A stretch of DNA of 13,214 nucleotides, taken from NCBI GenBank assembly GCA_900551395.1, contig URVX01000015.1, positions 1 through 13,214 on the forward strand. Direction: 5' to 3'. This document shows positions 1-6,853 of this stretch, piece after piece. The position numbers and the translations under genes were made by a program. Positions within the stretch are counted from its first letter, which is position 1. Each line of letters opens with the position of its first letter. The notes under the pieces were generated by a model. That model saw nothing but the letters and a program-made list of their open reading frames with translations, made no database searches and was not told the origin of the DNA. Source of the DNA: an uncultured Subdoligranulum sp. (GTDB lineage Bacteria > Bacillota > Clostridia > Christensenellales > CAG-314).

Positions 1-202
1 CCTCGCCCTTGCCTTCGTAATACTTGGCAAGATTTTTTATGTAATTGATTTGCTGCGCCGTAGGCGGCACGGCGTTGTTTTCCGTTTTTTCTTTTCCTCC
101 CGCTGACTTATTGTTTTTTGCGCCTGCCGCGTCATTGGAATTGAAATCTCTGCGTTGGTCGAAAAACATATTTCTCGGGTCGTTGTTGTTGCGTGCGTCC
201 AT
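1..202 (-). CDS. Uncharacterised small hydrophilic protein, C-terminus beyond left edge
   Basis: The frame opens at an ATG at 202 on the minus strand, preceded by a clear GGAGG Shine-Dalgarno with 5 nt spacing, and runs off the left edge after 67 codons. The visible N-terminus (MDARNNNDPRNMFFDQRR...) is rich in Asn, Lys, Gly and Glu and has no membrane segment, so roughly the first 48 residues look disordered. A more ordered, helical-looking stretch (QQINYIKNLAKYYEGKGE) begins near residue 50. I do not recognise the family. It is divergent from the gene at 291, with 88 bp between the two starts, so the pair may share a control region. The strong ribosome binding site and uninterrupted frame argue that it is real; the function is unknown. 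Confidence 0.6.
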   Translation of the reverse strand, partial: MDARNNNDPRNMFFDQRRDFNSNDAAGAKNNKSAGGKEKTENNAVPPTAQQINYIKNLAKYYEGKGE

Positions 203-290
203 ATAAACCTCCAAAAAATTAGTACACTAACATTTATATGCTTGCATACAATATATTGACCACAAAAAAGAACCAAAGGGAGGGGTGAAG
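203..290. promoter_or_regulatory. Divergent intergenic control region with short palindrome
   Basis: This 88 bp AT-rich spacer carries the Shine-Dalgarno sites of both flanking genes and must hold both promoters unless they belong to longer units. I see an interrupted palindrome TATGC-TT-GCATA at 237-248 and, on the plus strand, CATACAAT at 245-252. The latter resembles the -10 element of the sporulation sigma factor SigE, but no matching -35 is visible. No convincing TTGACA/TATAAT pair was found on either strand. Confidence 0.3.
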
Positions 291-764
291 GTGAACTTTT
301 TACCCGTATTGATAGGAGTTCTCTTGTTTTCTTTGTTTTCCGACAAGGGCGGCGCGAAAAAGAGCGGCGATTCCGACAACGTGATTGATATGGAAAACAT
401 ACAGAACACCGTCGGCGCAATAAACTCGTTCAACAAGCTGGGCGGAAAGGATACGGACAAAATGAGCGTAGTATTCGAGCTTATGTCCAATCCCGTAGTG
501 GCGGAGCTGGTAGGCAAGTTTTTGGGAAAACAGCCGGCAAACGAAGAAACGGAGGTACATAACGACACGTCGGGAGGCGGACAGGATTTTTCGGCTGCCT
601 CTGCACAGGATTTTTCCGAAAGCTTTGCGCCGCAGGAGACTCCTACAACAGAGGATACTGCAAACGAATCGGAGGAGCTTTTCAGACCTGTGGAAAATAT
701 TGCCGGCGTGGAGGTGTCGGAAAAGCTCAGACATCTCTACGACAACTGGTATACCAAAAGCTGA
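291..764 (+). CDS. Uncharacterised membrane-anchored acidic protein (157 aa)
   Basis: The preferred start is GTG at 291, because the GGGAGGGG Shine-Dalgarno at 278-285 then sits about 6 nt upstream. A GTG at 285 would overlap that site. The protein opens with an uncharged hydrophobic stretch (residues about 1-17, MNFLPVLIGVLLFSLFS), which looks like an N-terminal membrane anchor or uncleaved signal. It continues with a helical segment (about 35-78) and then a Glu/Ser/Thr/Pro-rich, probably disordered acidic linker (about 80-130). It ends in a short helix (VSEKLRHLYDNWY). There is no lipobox cysteine. I do not recognise the family. A hairpin terminator lies 150 bp downstream. The sequence says only that this is a small membrane-tethered protein. 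Confidence 0.65.
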   Translation: MNFLPVLIGVLLFSLFSDKGGAKKSGDSDNVIDMENIQNTVGAINSFNKLGGKDTDKMSVVFELMSNPVVAELVGKFLGKQPANEETEVHNDTSGGGQDFSAASAQDFSESFAPQETPTTEDTANESEELFRPVENIAGVEVSEKLRHLYDNWYTKS

Positions 765-1132
765 GCCGTCAGACAAAGCGGCGATACAAAAGCGGATAAA
801 TGATTGTTTAATAGCAGCGTAAGTAAATTCTGAAAAATTAAGGTTTTACCTTGAGTTCCGATTGGCGCTCTGTAAGGCGCGGTAAGGAATAAATCACTCG
901 AATTTTCACACAACAAAAGCGGGGCGCGGTTTTCATTTCCGCACTCCGCTTTTTGTATGTTTAAGATAAACGGCTTTTGCGCATGAATTTCGATGCCGCT
1001 TGACTCCGACTGAGACATGCGCGCACCCTTATGCCAAAAGAGGAAAAAAATTGCTTTTGATTTCACTGCTGCCAACGCAGCGCGAAGCCTTGCAGCGGAT
1101 TATTTTTAAAAATCCCGCAAAATGAATACGAC
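765..1132. other. Convergent intergenic region
   Basis: These 368 bases separate the end of a plus-strand gene from the end of a minus-strand gene, and I see no coding frame in them. They contain a small hairpin (AAGGT-TTT-ACCTT, 840-852), the strong terminator at 916-954, and a 7 bp inverted repeat (GCGCATG at 979-985, CATGCGC at 1016-1022) with a 30 nt loop. None of these except the terminator has a clear role. Confidence 0.5.
916..954. terminator. Intrinsic terminator between convergent genes
   Basis: The left arm (916-929) pairs with the right arm (939-952) over about 14 bp, with one mismatch and one G-T wobble, across a 9 nt loop. A T5 run (950-954) follows on the plus strand and an A4 run precedes it, giving T4 on the minus strand. 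It is well placed to end the plus-strand gene at 764 and could also stop minus-strand transcription from the operon ending at 1133. Confidence 0.8.
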
Positions 1133-2131
1133 TTATTTTTTTCTTTGTATTTTGTCACGGATATTGTCTATTGCAATTATCAGCGCAATCATAAACGGCA
1201 TATCGGCTTCATCTGCTTCCAAGACAAACGTATCGTTTATCACAGTAAATTCTCTGTTGATTGTTCCGACAGGCTTGCCGTTTCTCGTAATGGTGGATTT
1301 TAATGAAAAGAAATCGCCGTCAATCAAAATTTCATCCTTATAACCTTCTACGACGAACTTTTTCCCGCTGAGAAACGGATGTTTTACTTTTGCGATTTTC
1401 GATTTGCCCTCATAAACATAAGCTCTTTCATTTATAAAATTAAACCATTTGTTGCGGACTTTAAAAAGCTTGTTTTTATTCAAATCACAAACCCATTTGA
1501 CATGAGTAGGGCTTAAAACTTTTCCTTTGACAAAGAAAACGTCTTCGCCGTTTTCGTTTTTTACGCTTGAGCTTCCGCCGAGTGAGAAGAATTTGTTTTT
1601 GATTATAACTTTCATTTTGTCCTCATATAGTTTTATCATCAGCACTGCTATTGCCGTGATAACTATTGCCAATGTCAAAAAAATTTTTGTAAGCCTTAAA
1701 ATTTTAAGCGTTTTCTTGGCTTTTGTATCCAAATAATAACGGTTGGAAATTTCCCGATTTGTTAAATCTGTTTGAACATCAATTGCCTGTCCGTTTTCCT
1801 GCGGAGAATTAAGCTGCAAGGTTATTTTGTTTTCTTCTTTTAAATCAACTTCGGTTTCAAAATTAAAAACCATACATTTTTCTTTCCTGTGAATGTCGAA
1901 TATTCCGAAAACGCTTATAAGAAAGAAAAAAATTTGCGTTATAAACCAAACTATACCTCCGACGTCCAACATTCCGAAAGCCTTTATGTTGACTTTGTTG
2001 TTTTCCGTATGATATTTACAAATTAAGCTGCCGAATTCATTTTTTTTGAACTTTACGGGCTTATCGTCAAAGCAGACGACTATTTCGCCTGAATTTTGCG
2101 TTCCGGTAAGCTTTAACTCCACGTCTCTCAT
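1133..2131 (-). CDS. Membrane protein with C-terminal LURP-one-related (tubby-like) domain
   Basis: This is a 332-residue protein. Residues 1-57 and 81-148 are soluble and uncharacterised. Hydrophobic helices lie at about 58-80 and 149-167. Residues about 173-325 have the pattern of the LURP-one-related/YxjI family (COG4894-like): MKVIIKNKFFSLGG, then repeated strand pairs of the form VFFVKGKVLS..., KLFKVRNKW..., KIAKVKHPFL..., and finally a hydrophobic helix (FMIALIIAIDNI). LOR domains fold as a tubby-like beta barrel around a central helix and are usually stand-alone and cytosolic in bacteria; their biochemical role is poorly known. Here the domain is fused to an N-terminal two-helix membrane module. 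The start at 2131 has a GGAGG site 7 nt upstream, inside the preceding gene. It is 2 nt downstream of that gene and surely co-transcribed with it. Confidence 0.8.
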   Translation of the reverse strand: MRDVELKLTGTQNSGEIVVCFDDKPVKFKKNEFGSLICKYHTENNKVNIKAFGMLDVGGIVWFITQIFFFLISVFGIFDIHRKEKCMVFNFETEVDLKEENKITLQLNSPQENGQAIDVQTDLTNREISNRYYLDTKAKKTLKILRLTKIFLTLAIVITAIAVLMIKLYEDKMKVIIKNKFFSLGGSSSVKNENGEDVFFVKGKVLSPTHVKWVCDLNKNKLFKVRNKWFNFINERAYVYEGKSKIAKVKHPFLSGKKFVVEGYKDEILIDGDFFSLKSTITRNGKPVGTINREFTVINDTFVLEADEADMPFMIALIIAIDNIRDKIQRKK

Positions 2132-2133
2132 TT

Positions 2134-2571
2134 TTACGCCTCCGTATTTGCGAGCTTAAGAAATAAAACTGCAAGGGCAAAAATACAAATAACCGCAGAA
2201 ACGGCTATTCTTGCCGTGTGCTTTTTGTTTTTGTCGAAGCAAAGGCATATTAAGGAGGCGACGGCTAAAACAGTAACAATGGGAACGGTGTATTTCCAGC
2301 TTTGCGCCAGCGTCTCCGCCATTTTTGCCAATGCTTCCCCGCCGGACCAAAAAGACAAAAACGTCGGATTTGCAAAAATCAAAAACAACGTCAGAAACGC
2401 AATACATAAAAGCAGTAAATAATATACGACGGGCATTAAAAAGGAAAGAACGCTCGCTGCCATTACTGCCAACGCAATAAATTGCAGATTAAACAAAATC
2501 TTGCCGAAATGCACGACCTGCATTCTGGCTAAAGTCTTGATTGGTGTTTTAAATGCTTTTTGATTTTCCAT
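2134..2571 (-). CDS. Four-helix integral membrane protein, first gene of the LOR operon
   Basis: The product is about 145 residues, with hydrophobic helices at about 29-46, 48-68, 95-112 and 121-140. There is a short basic N-terminus and a soluble loop of about 25 residues between helices 2 and 3. I do not recognise a family. Two start codons are possible, 2580 and 2571. I chose 2571 because a good promoter has its -10 box at 2583-2588, which places the predicted transcription start downstream of the 2580 ATG. Neither ATG has a Shine-Dalgarno, so the mRNA would have almost no leader. The stop codon lies 2 nt before the start of the LOR-domain gene, so the two proteins probably work together at the membrane. 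Confidence 0.75.
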   Translation of the reverse strand: MENQKAFKTPIKTLARMQVVHFGKILFNLQFIALAVMAASVLSFLMPVVYYLLLLCIAFLTLFLIFANPTFLSFWSGGEALAKMAETLAQSWKYTVPIVTVLAVASLICLCFDKNKKHTARIAVSAVICIFALAVLFLKLANTEA

Positions 2572-2582
2572 AAAATTCATTT

Positions 2583-2611
2583 ATAATAGGTTTAGATGCA
2601 AGATAAAGCAA
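2583..2611 (-). promoter_or_regulatory. Promoter of the membrane/LOR operon
   Basis: On the minus strand, TTGCTT (2611-2606), a 17 nt spacer and TATTAT (2588-2583) give a good vegetative promoter. The predicted start of transcription near 2576 lies only a few bases before the ATG at 2571. Confidence 0.5.
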
Positions 2612-2619
2612 TTTTGCTT
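2606..2619. repeat. Perfect palindrome AAGCAA-TT-TTGCTT over the promoter
   Basis: This 14 bp perfect inverted repeat covers the -35 element of the minus-strand promoter and overlaps by two bases a TTGACA (2618-2623) that heads the other way. It is well placed to be an operator, but it is short and AT-rich, so chance cannot be excluded. Confidence 0.35.
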
Positions 2620-3233
2620 GACAAGGCTGCCGACATTGCAATTATATTCAAGATAAGGAGAGTTAGCTTAGAACACCTTTTCTTTTTTTCTGTGCTGTTT
2701 ACGACGGCGGCGCGAATTGTACGTCTTTCACATCGAATAAGTCAATTCGAGGCTTCAAAGCTTCCGTAATTTTCTCTGTCGACTTGAACTTAACTCAAAT
2801 TAGTCAAACTGCACTTTGCGGGGCATTGATTTCGGCAGGGGTTAAAGTCATTTATAATTTTTGTTAAGGATTTTTATTTTCGTTAATCCTATTATACACA
2901 ATTTCAATTTTTTTTGAAAAGCGTTTTGTCATATAAAATGACGAAATTTTAACGAATATTCTTAAATTCAGGCATTTTACACAGCTTCAGACATTTCGTA
3001 AAACAAAATAAATGAACGTATCTTAATCAAGCGAATTGATTCGAATTGCTTTTATTATTGAAAATTTTGACATTGTTTTTTGTAAATATAAGCATTTTCG
3101 TTGTATTTATATCAAGTTTCCATTGTTTCGGCTATTGAATTATGTTGTATTAAACCGATGCGGCAAAATACTCAGATATTTGATTTTTTGTTCGGGCTAT
3201 GCCCGTCATACAGAGCTAAAGTAAAATAAAAAT

Positions 3234-3269
3234 AAAAAGAACTTCATCGGTGGCGACAGAGTTCTTTTT
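3234..3269. terminator. Bidirectional intrinsic terminator after the cysteine desulfurase gene
   Basis: AAAAAGAACT (3234-3243) pairs perfectly with AGTTCTTTTT (3260-3269). The 16 nt loop can form an inner TCG/CGA stem. The arms supply T-runs in both directions; on the minus strand the run continues as TTTTTATTTTTATTTT. It lies 35 bp after the stop codon of the minus-strand gene at 3305. Confidence 0.85.
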
Positions 3270-3304
3270 GTTTTGGTTTTTTCGAAATTTGGAGCGTTTT
3301 TAGT

Positions 3305-4447
3305 TTAATCCGCACGCATGTTTTTTGCTATGTGTTCTATTGCGTTGAGAAATATGTACGCTTCTTTTAAGGTGTTCTGACCGCTTACGCTTACGCGCAC
3401 CAAGCCGATTTTTTCGGTCCCGAGAAATTTATGGCAGAGCGGCGCGCAGTGAAGCCCGCTTCTGACGGCAATTCCGTACTGCTCGCTCAAAACGTCGCCC
3501 ACTTTGTCGCTGGAGCTGTTTCCTATGCGGAAGCTTATTATGCCGCTGGGGTTTTTTAAGCTCATGATGTGAACGTCCGGGATTTCTTTAAGTCCTTCCT
3601 TTATCGTGTTGCACACAAGCTCAATTTGCGCGCGATTGTTTTTTTCGTTTTCCGCTTGCCAGTCTATTGCCGCTCCGAGAGCGAGTATGGCGGGGGTGTT
3701 GAGCGTGCCCGCCTCGAAGCATTCGGGACTGTCCTTTGGCTGAAGCAGCAGATTGCTTTGCGTTCCGGTGCCGCCGAAAATTATCGGCTTGGGCTTGCTT
3801 TCCTCGTTGAAGCACAGGCAGCCGCAGCCCTGAATTCCGTGCAGTCCCTTGTGCGCGGGAAACGCCAACAGGTCTATGTTCATTGCCTGCATGTCAATGT
3901 CGGTGTAGCCTGCCGACTGCGCCGCGTCCACAATCAGCTTTACGCCCGCCCGTCTGCACATAGCGCCTATAGAGGCAACGTCGTTTACAAAGCCCGCCAC
4001 GTTGCTGACGTGACTCAAAACCACAAGCCTGGTGTCCTTGTTGAACGCGCTTTGCACGGCTTGCGCGGTAAGCTTGTTTTCTCTGTCGGGAGCCAGCACC
4101 GAAAGGGAAATTATGCCGCGTTGTCTTAGCTCGAAAAGGGGACGAAGCACGGAATTGTGCTCGTGAACGCTTGTCACGACGTGAAACCCGCGCCTTTTCA
4201 CGCTCCCCAAAATCGCCAGATTCAAGGCTGAAGTGCAGTTCTGGCTGAACGCGACGTTCAGCGGGTCCGAAAGGTTGACCATGCGCGCGACCTTGTTGCG
4301 CACTTCGGTTATCTGCGCGGTTGCCGCGACCGAAAGACTGTGGCTTCCTCTGTTTGCGTTTGCGGGATTGTTCAGGCTTTTTAAAACGCAGTCTATGACC
4401 TGCGGCGGCTTGTAGAAGGTTGTTGCGGCGTTGTCGAAATAAATCAT
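3305..4447 (-). CDS. Cysteine desulfurase family protein (class V aminotransferase fold)
   Basis: This 380-residue PLP enzyme predicts release of sulfur (or selenium) from cysteine or selenocysteine as an enzyme-bound persulfide. The start MIYFDNAATT is typical of the family. I see the cofactor-contacting Asp in VDAAQSAG (about D174), the Schiff-base lysine in FPAHKGLHG (K200), and the catalytic loop cysteine in RSGLHCAPLCHK (C334). The RxGxHCAP form and length match the SufS-like group, in particular the EF2568-type family (TIGR01977) found in some Firmicutes near selenium-dependent molybdenum hydroxylase genes. ATG 4447 is preferred over ATG 4465 because AAAGGAG lies 8 nt before it. No SufU or IscU scaffold is visible. 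The divergent neighbour is a DUF3343 protein, the usual partner of this subfamily, so sulfur or selenium transfer between the two is a reasonable inference. Confidence 0.88.
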   Translation of the reverse strand: MIYFDNAATTFYKPPQVIDCVLKSLNNPANANRGSHSLSVAATAQITEVRNKVARMVNLSDPLNVAFSQNCTSALNLAILGSVKRRGFHVVTSVHEHNSVLRPLFELRQRGIISLSVLAPDRENKLTAQAVQSAFNKDTRLVVLSHVSNVAGFVNDVASIGAMCRRAGVKLIVDAAQSAGYTDIDMQAMNIDLLAFPAHKGLHGIQGCGCLCFNEESKPKPIIFGGTGTQSNLLLQPKDSPECFEAGTLNTPAILALGAAIDWQAENEKNNRAQIELVCNTIKEGLKEIPDVHIMSLKNPSGIISFRIGNSSSDKVGDVLSEQYGIAVRSGLHCAPLCHKFLGTEKIGLVRVSVSGQNTLKEAYIFLNAIEHIAKNMRAD

Positions 4448-4589
4448 GGCGAAAGCTCCTTTCACATTTTCGGCGGCGGAAAAGTATATTATTATACGGG
4501 TGCGTTTTTTTTCCGCCCGCCCGCTATAAGAAATTATATTAAGCGCGATTTGAATTTAATCCTTACATAATGAAAAAGGAGAGGTTTTT

Positions 4590-4841
4590 ATGACATACAT
4601 GATAGCAACCTTCAGGTCGCGCAGCGCTACGACGAGCGCTTACAACAGACTGATAGAAAGAGGAGCAAACTGCGCCATAACGAGCACGCCTCAGGCTGCA
4701 AACGTGGGGTGCGGTCTGAGTATAAAATTTCTGCCGCAGGATAAAAATATCGTTGCCGCGGTTGCAAGGAGTTATTCCAGCTTTTCGGGATTTTTCGCGG
4801 TGACGGAAATAAACGGCAGAACGGTGGTTGTCCGCGCGTGA
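4590..4841 (+). CDS. DUF3343 putative sulfur/selenium carrier protein
   Basis: This 83-residue protein starts at an ATG with a strong AAAGGAGAGG site just upstream. Its sequence matches the DUF3343 pattern: an N-terminal strand (MTYMIATFRS), a helix with a basic end (AYNRLIERG), then TPQAANVGCGLSIKF with the conserved cysteine (C41), and a C-terminal strand-rich end (GFFAVTEINGRTVVVR). Members are regarded as putative Se/S carriers because they occur beside cysteine desulfurases and selenium-enzyme clusters. C28 and C41 are the only cysteines. The gene is divergent from the cysteine desulfurase gene and separated from it by 142 bp, which supports a shared job in sulfur or selenium handling. 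Family assignment is good; substrate is inference. Confidence 0.85.
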   Translation: MTYMIATFRSRSATTSAYNRLIERGANCAITSTPQAANVGCGLSIKFLPQDKNIVAAVARSYSSFSGFFAVTEINGRTVVVRA

Positions 4842-4900
4842 AAGCTGCTGAGCGGGCATGGACGTGCAGTTACGCAATTTCCGCAGGAAAGGGAAAACGC

Positions 4901-4929
4901 TTGTTAAAAAACGCGCTTTGATATATAAT
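4901..4929 (+). promoter_or_regulatory. nth promoter, positioned for a leaderless transcript
   Basis: TTGTTA (4901-4906), a 17 nt spacer and a perfect TATAAT (4924-4929) form a strong vegetative promoter. Six bases separate the -10 box from the ATG at 4936, so transcription should begin at or within a base or two of the start codon. Confidence 0.7.
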
Positions 4930-4935
4930 TGTTGC

Positions 4936-5586
4936 ATGGAACAAAAAACCAAAGAAATACTCGAAATACTGTCGGAGGAGTTTCCGTCGCCCAAAAGCGA
5001 GCTTGTGTTCGGTTCGCCCTTCGAGCTGCTTGTAGCGGTGATTTTGTCGGCGCAGTGCACGGACAAGAGAGTCAATCAGGTGACGCCCGAATTGTTCGCC
5101 GTTGCGGATACGCCTCAAAAAATGGCTGCTCTGCCCGACGAGAAGTTGGAAAAACTTATTTTTTCCTGCGGCTTTTACAAAAACAAAGCCAGATTTCTTA
5201 AAGAAATGTCGCGGGATTTGATTGAAAGATTCGGCGGGCAGGTGCCCGACAACCTCGAACAGTTGAGGTCTCTTTCGGGCGTCGGGCGCAAGACTGCCAA
5301 CGTAGTTTATGCCGTCGCTTTCGGCGGACAAGCCATAGCGGTGGACACCCATGTTTTCCGAGTCGCCAACAGGCTGGGGCTGGCGCACGCCAAAAACGTG
5401 CTTGACACCGAAAAGCAGCTGTGCGAGGCGATTGACAGGGAGCTTTGGGCGGACAGTCATCACTATCTGCTGCTGCACGGCAGATACGTCTGCAAATCTC
5501 AGCGTCCCGATTGCTCCGTTTGCAGGCTCAAGGCTTTGTGCGAATTTTACGCTTCGGGCGGAAACAAATCGAAGGAGAAAAACTGA
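4936..5586 (+). CDS. nth: Endonuclease III (DNA glycosylase/AP lyase)
   Basis: This 216-residue base-excision-repair enzyme removes oxidised pyrimidines and cleaves at abasic sites. It has the helix-hairpin-helix LSGVGRKTANVV with catalytic lysine K119, the catalytic aspartate D137 in AVDTHVFRVANRLG, and the C-terminal [4Fe-4S] ligands C186-X6-C193-X2-C196-X5-C202. Length and residue spacing match the E. coli enzyme closely. The start is set at MEQKTKEIL because family members begin just before this helix. An upstream ATG at 4858 would add 26 unrelated residues and lies upstream of the promoter. No Shine-Dalgarno precedes 4936, so translation is probably leaderless. The stop is one base before obg, so the two form an operon. 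Confidence 0.96.
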   Translation: MEQKTKEILEILSEEFPSPKSELVFGSPFELLVAVILSAQCTDKRVNQVTPELFAVADTPQKMAALPDEKLEKLIFSCGFYKNKARFLKEMSRDLIERFGGQVPDNLEQLRSLSGVGRKTANVVYAVAFGGQAIAVDTHVFRVANRLGLAHAKNVLDTEKQLCEAIDRELWADSHHYLLLHGRYVCKSQRPDCSVCRLKALCEFYASGGNKSKEKN

Positions 5587-5587
5587 A

Positions 5588-6853
5588 GTGTTTGCGGATA
5601 AGGTTAGGATTTTTGTCAAAGCAGGCAACGGCGGCAACGGCGCCGTTTCTTTTCATACGGAAAAATACGTGCCTAACGGCGGTCCCGACGGCGGCGACGG
5701 CGGAAAGGGCGGAGACGTGATTTTCGTCGCCAGCTCGAGCGTAAACACTTTGAGCGAATTTTATTACAAAAAGCATTACCGCGCGCAGAATGGCGAAAAC
5801 GGCGCGGGGCAAAATTGCTACGGCAAGCAGGGGCAGGACCTTAAAATTTCCGTGCCTGTGGGCACCGTTGTGCGCGACAAGGAAACGGGCAGAATCATGG
5901 CGGATATGTTTGAAAACGGACAGACTTTTGTGGTCATGCGCGGAGGCGAAGGCGGTAGGGGAAACAGAAAGTTTGCGACAAGCCGTCGTCAGGCGCCCGC
6001 ATTCAGCCAGCACGGAGTGAAAACCGAGGAGAAGGAAATAGAGCTGGAGCTCAAAACCATCGCCGACGTGGGGCTTGTGGGCTTCCCGAATGTGGGCAAA
6101 AGCACGCTTTTGTCCGTTATTTCCGCCGCGCGTCCCAAGATTGCAAACTATCATTTTACGACGCTCAATCCCAATCTCGGAGTGGTAGACGTTTTCGAGG
6201 ACAGCTTTGTCGTGGCGGATATTCCCGGTCTGATAGAGGGCGCGGGCAGCGGCGCGGGGCTGGGACACGAGTTTTTGCGGCACATTGAACGCACACGCAT
6301 GCTTGTGCACGTGCTGGATATGAGCGGAAGCGAGGGGCGCAATCCATGCGAGGATTTTCTTCAAATCAACAGGGAGCTTGAAATTTACAGCAAGGATTTG
6401 ACAAAGCTGAAGCAGATAGTCGTCGCCAACAAAATGGATTTGCCCGGAGCGGAAGAAAATCTCGGAATTTTCCGAAGCCGCTTCAAAGACGGGTATGAGG
6501 TTTTTCCGCTTTCCGCAGTCTGCCGCGACGGAGTAAAGCCGCTGCTGACGCGTATCGCGCAGCTGCTTAAAGAAATTCCTCCCGTGGCTCCGTTGGAATT
6601 CGAGCCGTTTGTCTATGAAAGAGAGGATTCCGACGCTTTTGAAATCCTCGCAAACGACGACGGAAGCTTCGAGGTGGTGGGACCGCTTGTTGACAGTCTT
6701 GCCAGAAAAGTGCTGCTTGACGACTACGACAGTCTGCGGTATATGCAGAAAACGCTCAAAAACAAGGGCGTTTTCGCCGCGTTGAAAAAAGCGGGTATGA
6801 AGGACGGCGATACGGTTGTCATAGGCGGTGTGGAGTTCGACAACGTGGAGTAA
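5588..6853 (+). CDS. obg: GTPase Obg/CgtA
   Basis: This is a 421-residue ribosome-associated GTPase involved in 50S subunit maturation and stress signalling. The glycine-rich Obg fold occupies about 1-157 (GNGGNGAVSF, GGPDGGDGGKGG, GGEGGRGN). The G domain follows, with G1 GFPNVGKST (165-173), switch I HFTTLNPNLG, G3 DIPGLIEGAG (from D211), G4 NKMD (281-284) and G5 SA. A C-terminal OCT domain (about 345-421, ending DTVVIGGVEFDNVE) is present, as in most Firmicutes. The start is GTG at 5588, one base after the nth stop, with AAGGAG about 10 nt upstream inside nth. Translation is therefore probably coupled to nth. Obg often follows rplU-rpmA in Firmicutes; here it follows nth. Confidence 0.97.
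   Translation: MFADKVRIFVKAGNGGNGAVSFHTEKYVPNGGPDGGDGGKGGDVIFVASSSVNTLSEFYYKKHYRAQNGENGAGQNCYGKQGQDLKISVPVGTVVRDKETGRIMADMFENGQTFVVMRGGEGGRGNRKFATSRRQAPAFSQHGVKTEEKEIELELKTIADVGLVGFPNVGKSTLLSVISAARPKIANYHFTTLNPNLGVVDVFEDSFVVADIPGLIEGAGSGAGLGHEFLRHIERTRMLVHVLDMSGSEGRNPCEDFLQINRELEIYSKDLTKLKQIVVANKMDLPGAEENLGIFRSRFKDGYEVFPLSAVCRDGVKPLLTRIAQLLKEIPPVAPLEFEPFVYEREDSDAFEILANDDGSFEVVGPLVDSLARKVLLDDYDSLRYMQKTLKNKGVFAALKKAGMKDGDTVVIGGVEFDNVE

Larger units (their letters stand above)
2572..3233. other. AT-rich intergenic region without a convincing gene
   Basis: No frame here has both a start codon and a ribosome binding site. From 2667 to 2867 the composition is less AT-rich, and one plus-strand frame stays open for 66 codons without any start codon, although AAGGAG at 2655-2660 lies 6 nt upstream of it. 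From about 2870 to 3230 the sequence is very AT-rich. Hairpins are visible at 2924-2946 (TTTTGTCAT / ATGACGAAA, loop ATAAA), 3029-3051 (AAGC-AATT / AATT-GCTT with one bulge) and 3193-3205 (CGGGC-TAT-GCCCG). None can be assigned a function. Confidence 0.5.

Noticed and set aside
3036..3224. A 62-codon plus-strand frame starting with TTG in the AT-rich spacer
   Set aside because: There is no Shine-Dalgarno, composition is that of the surrounding AT-rich DNA, and no recognisable protein sequence is seen.
4570..4593. A 7-codon leader frame overlapping the DUF3343 start as ATGA
   Set aside because: It has no ribosome binding site of its own and contains the Shine-Dalgarno of the next gene, so chance is the simplest explanation.
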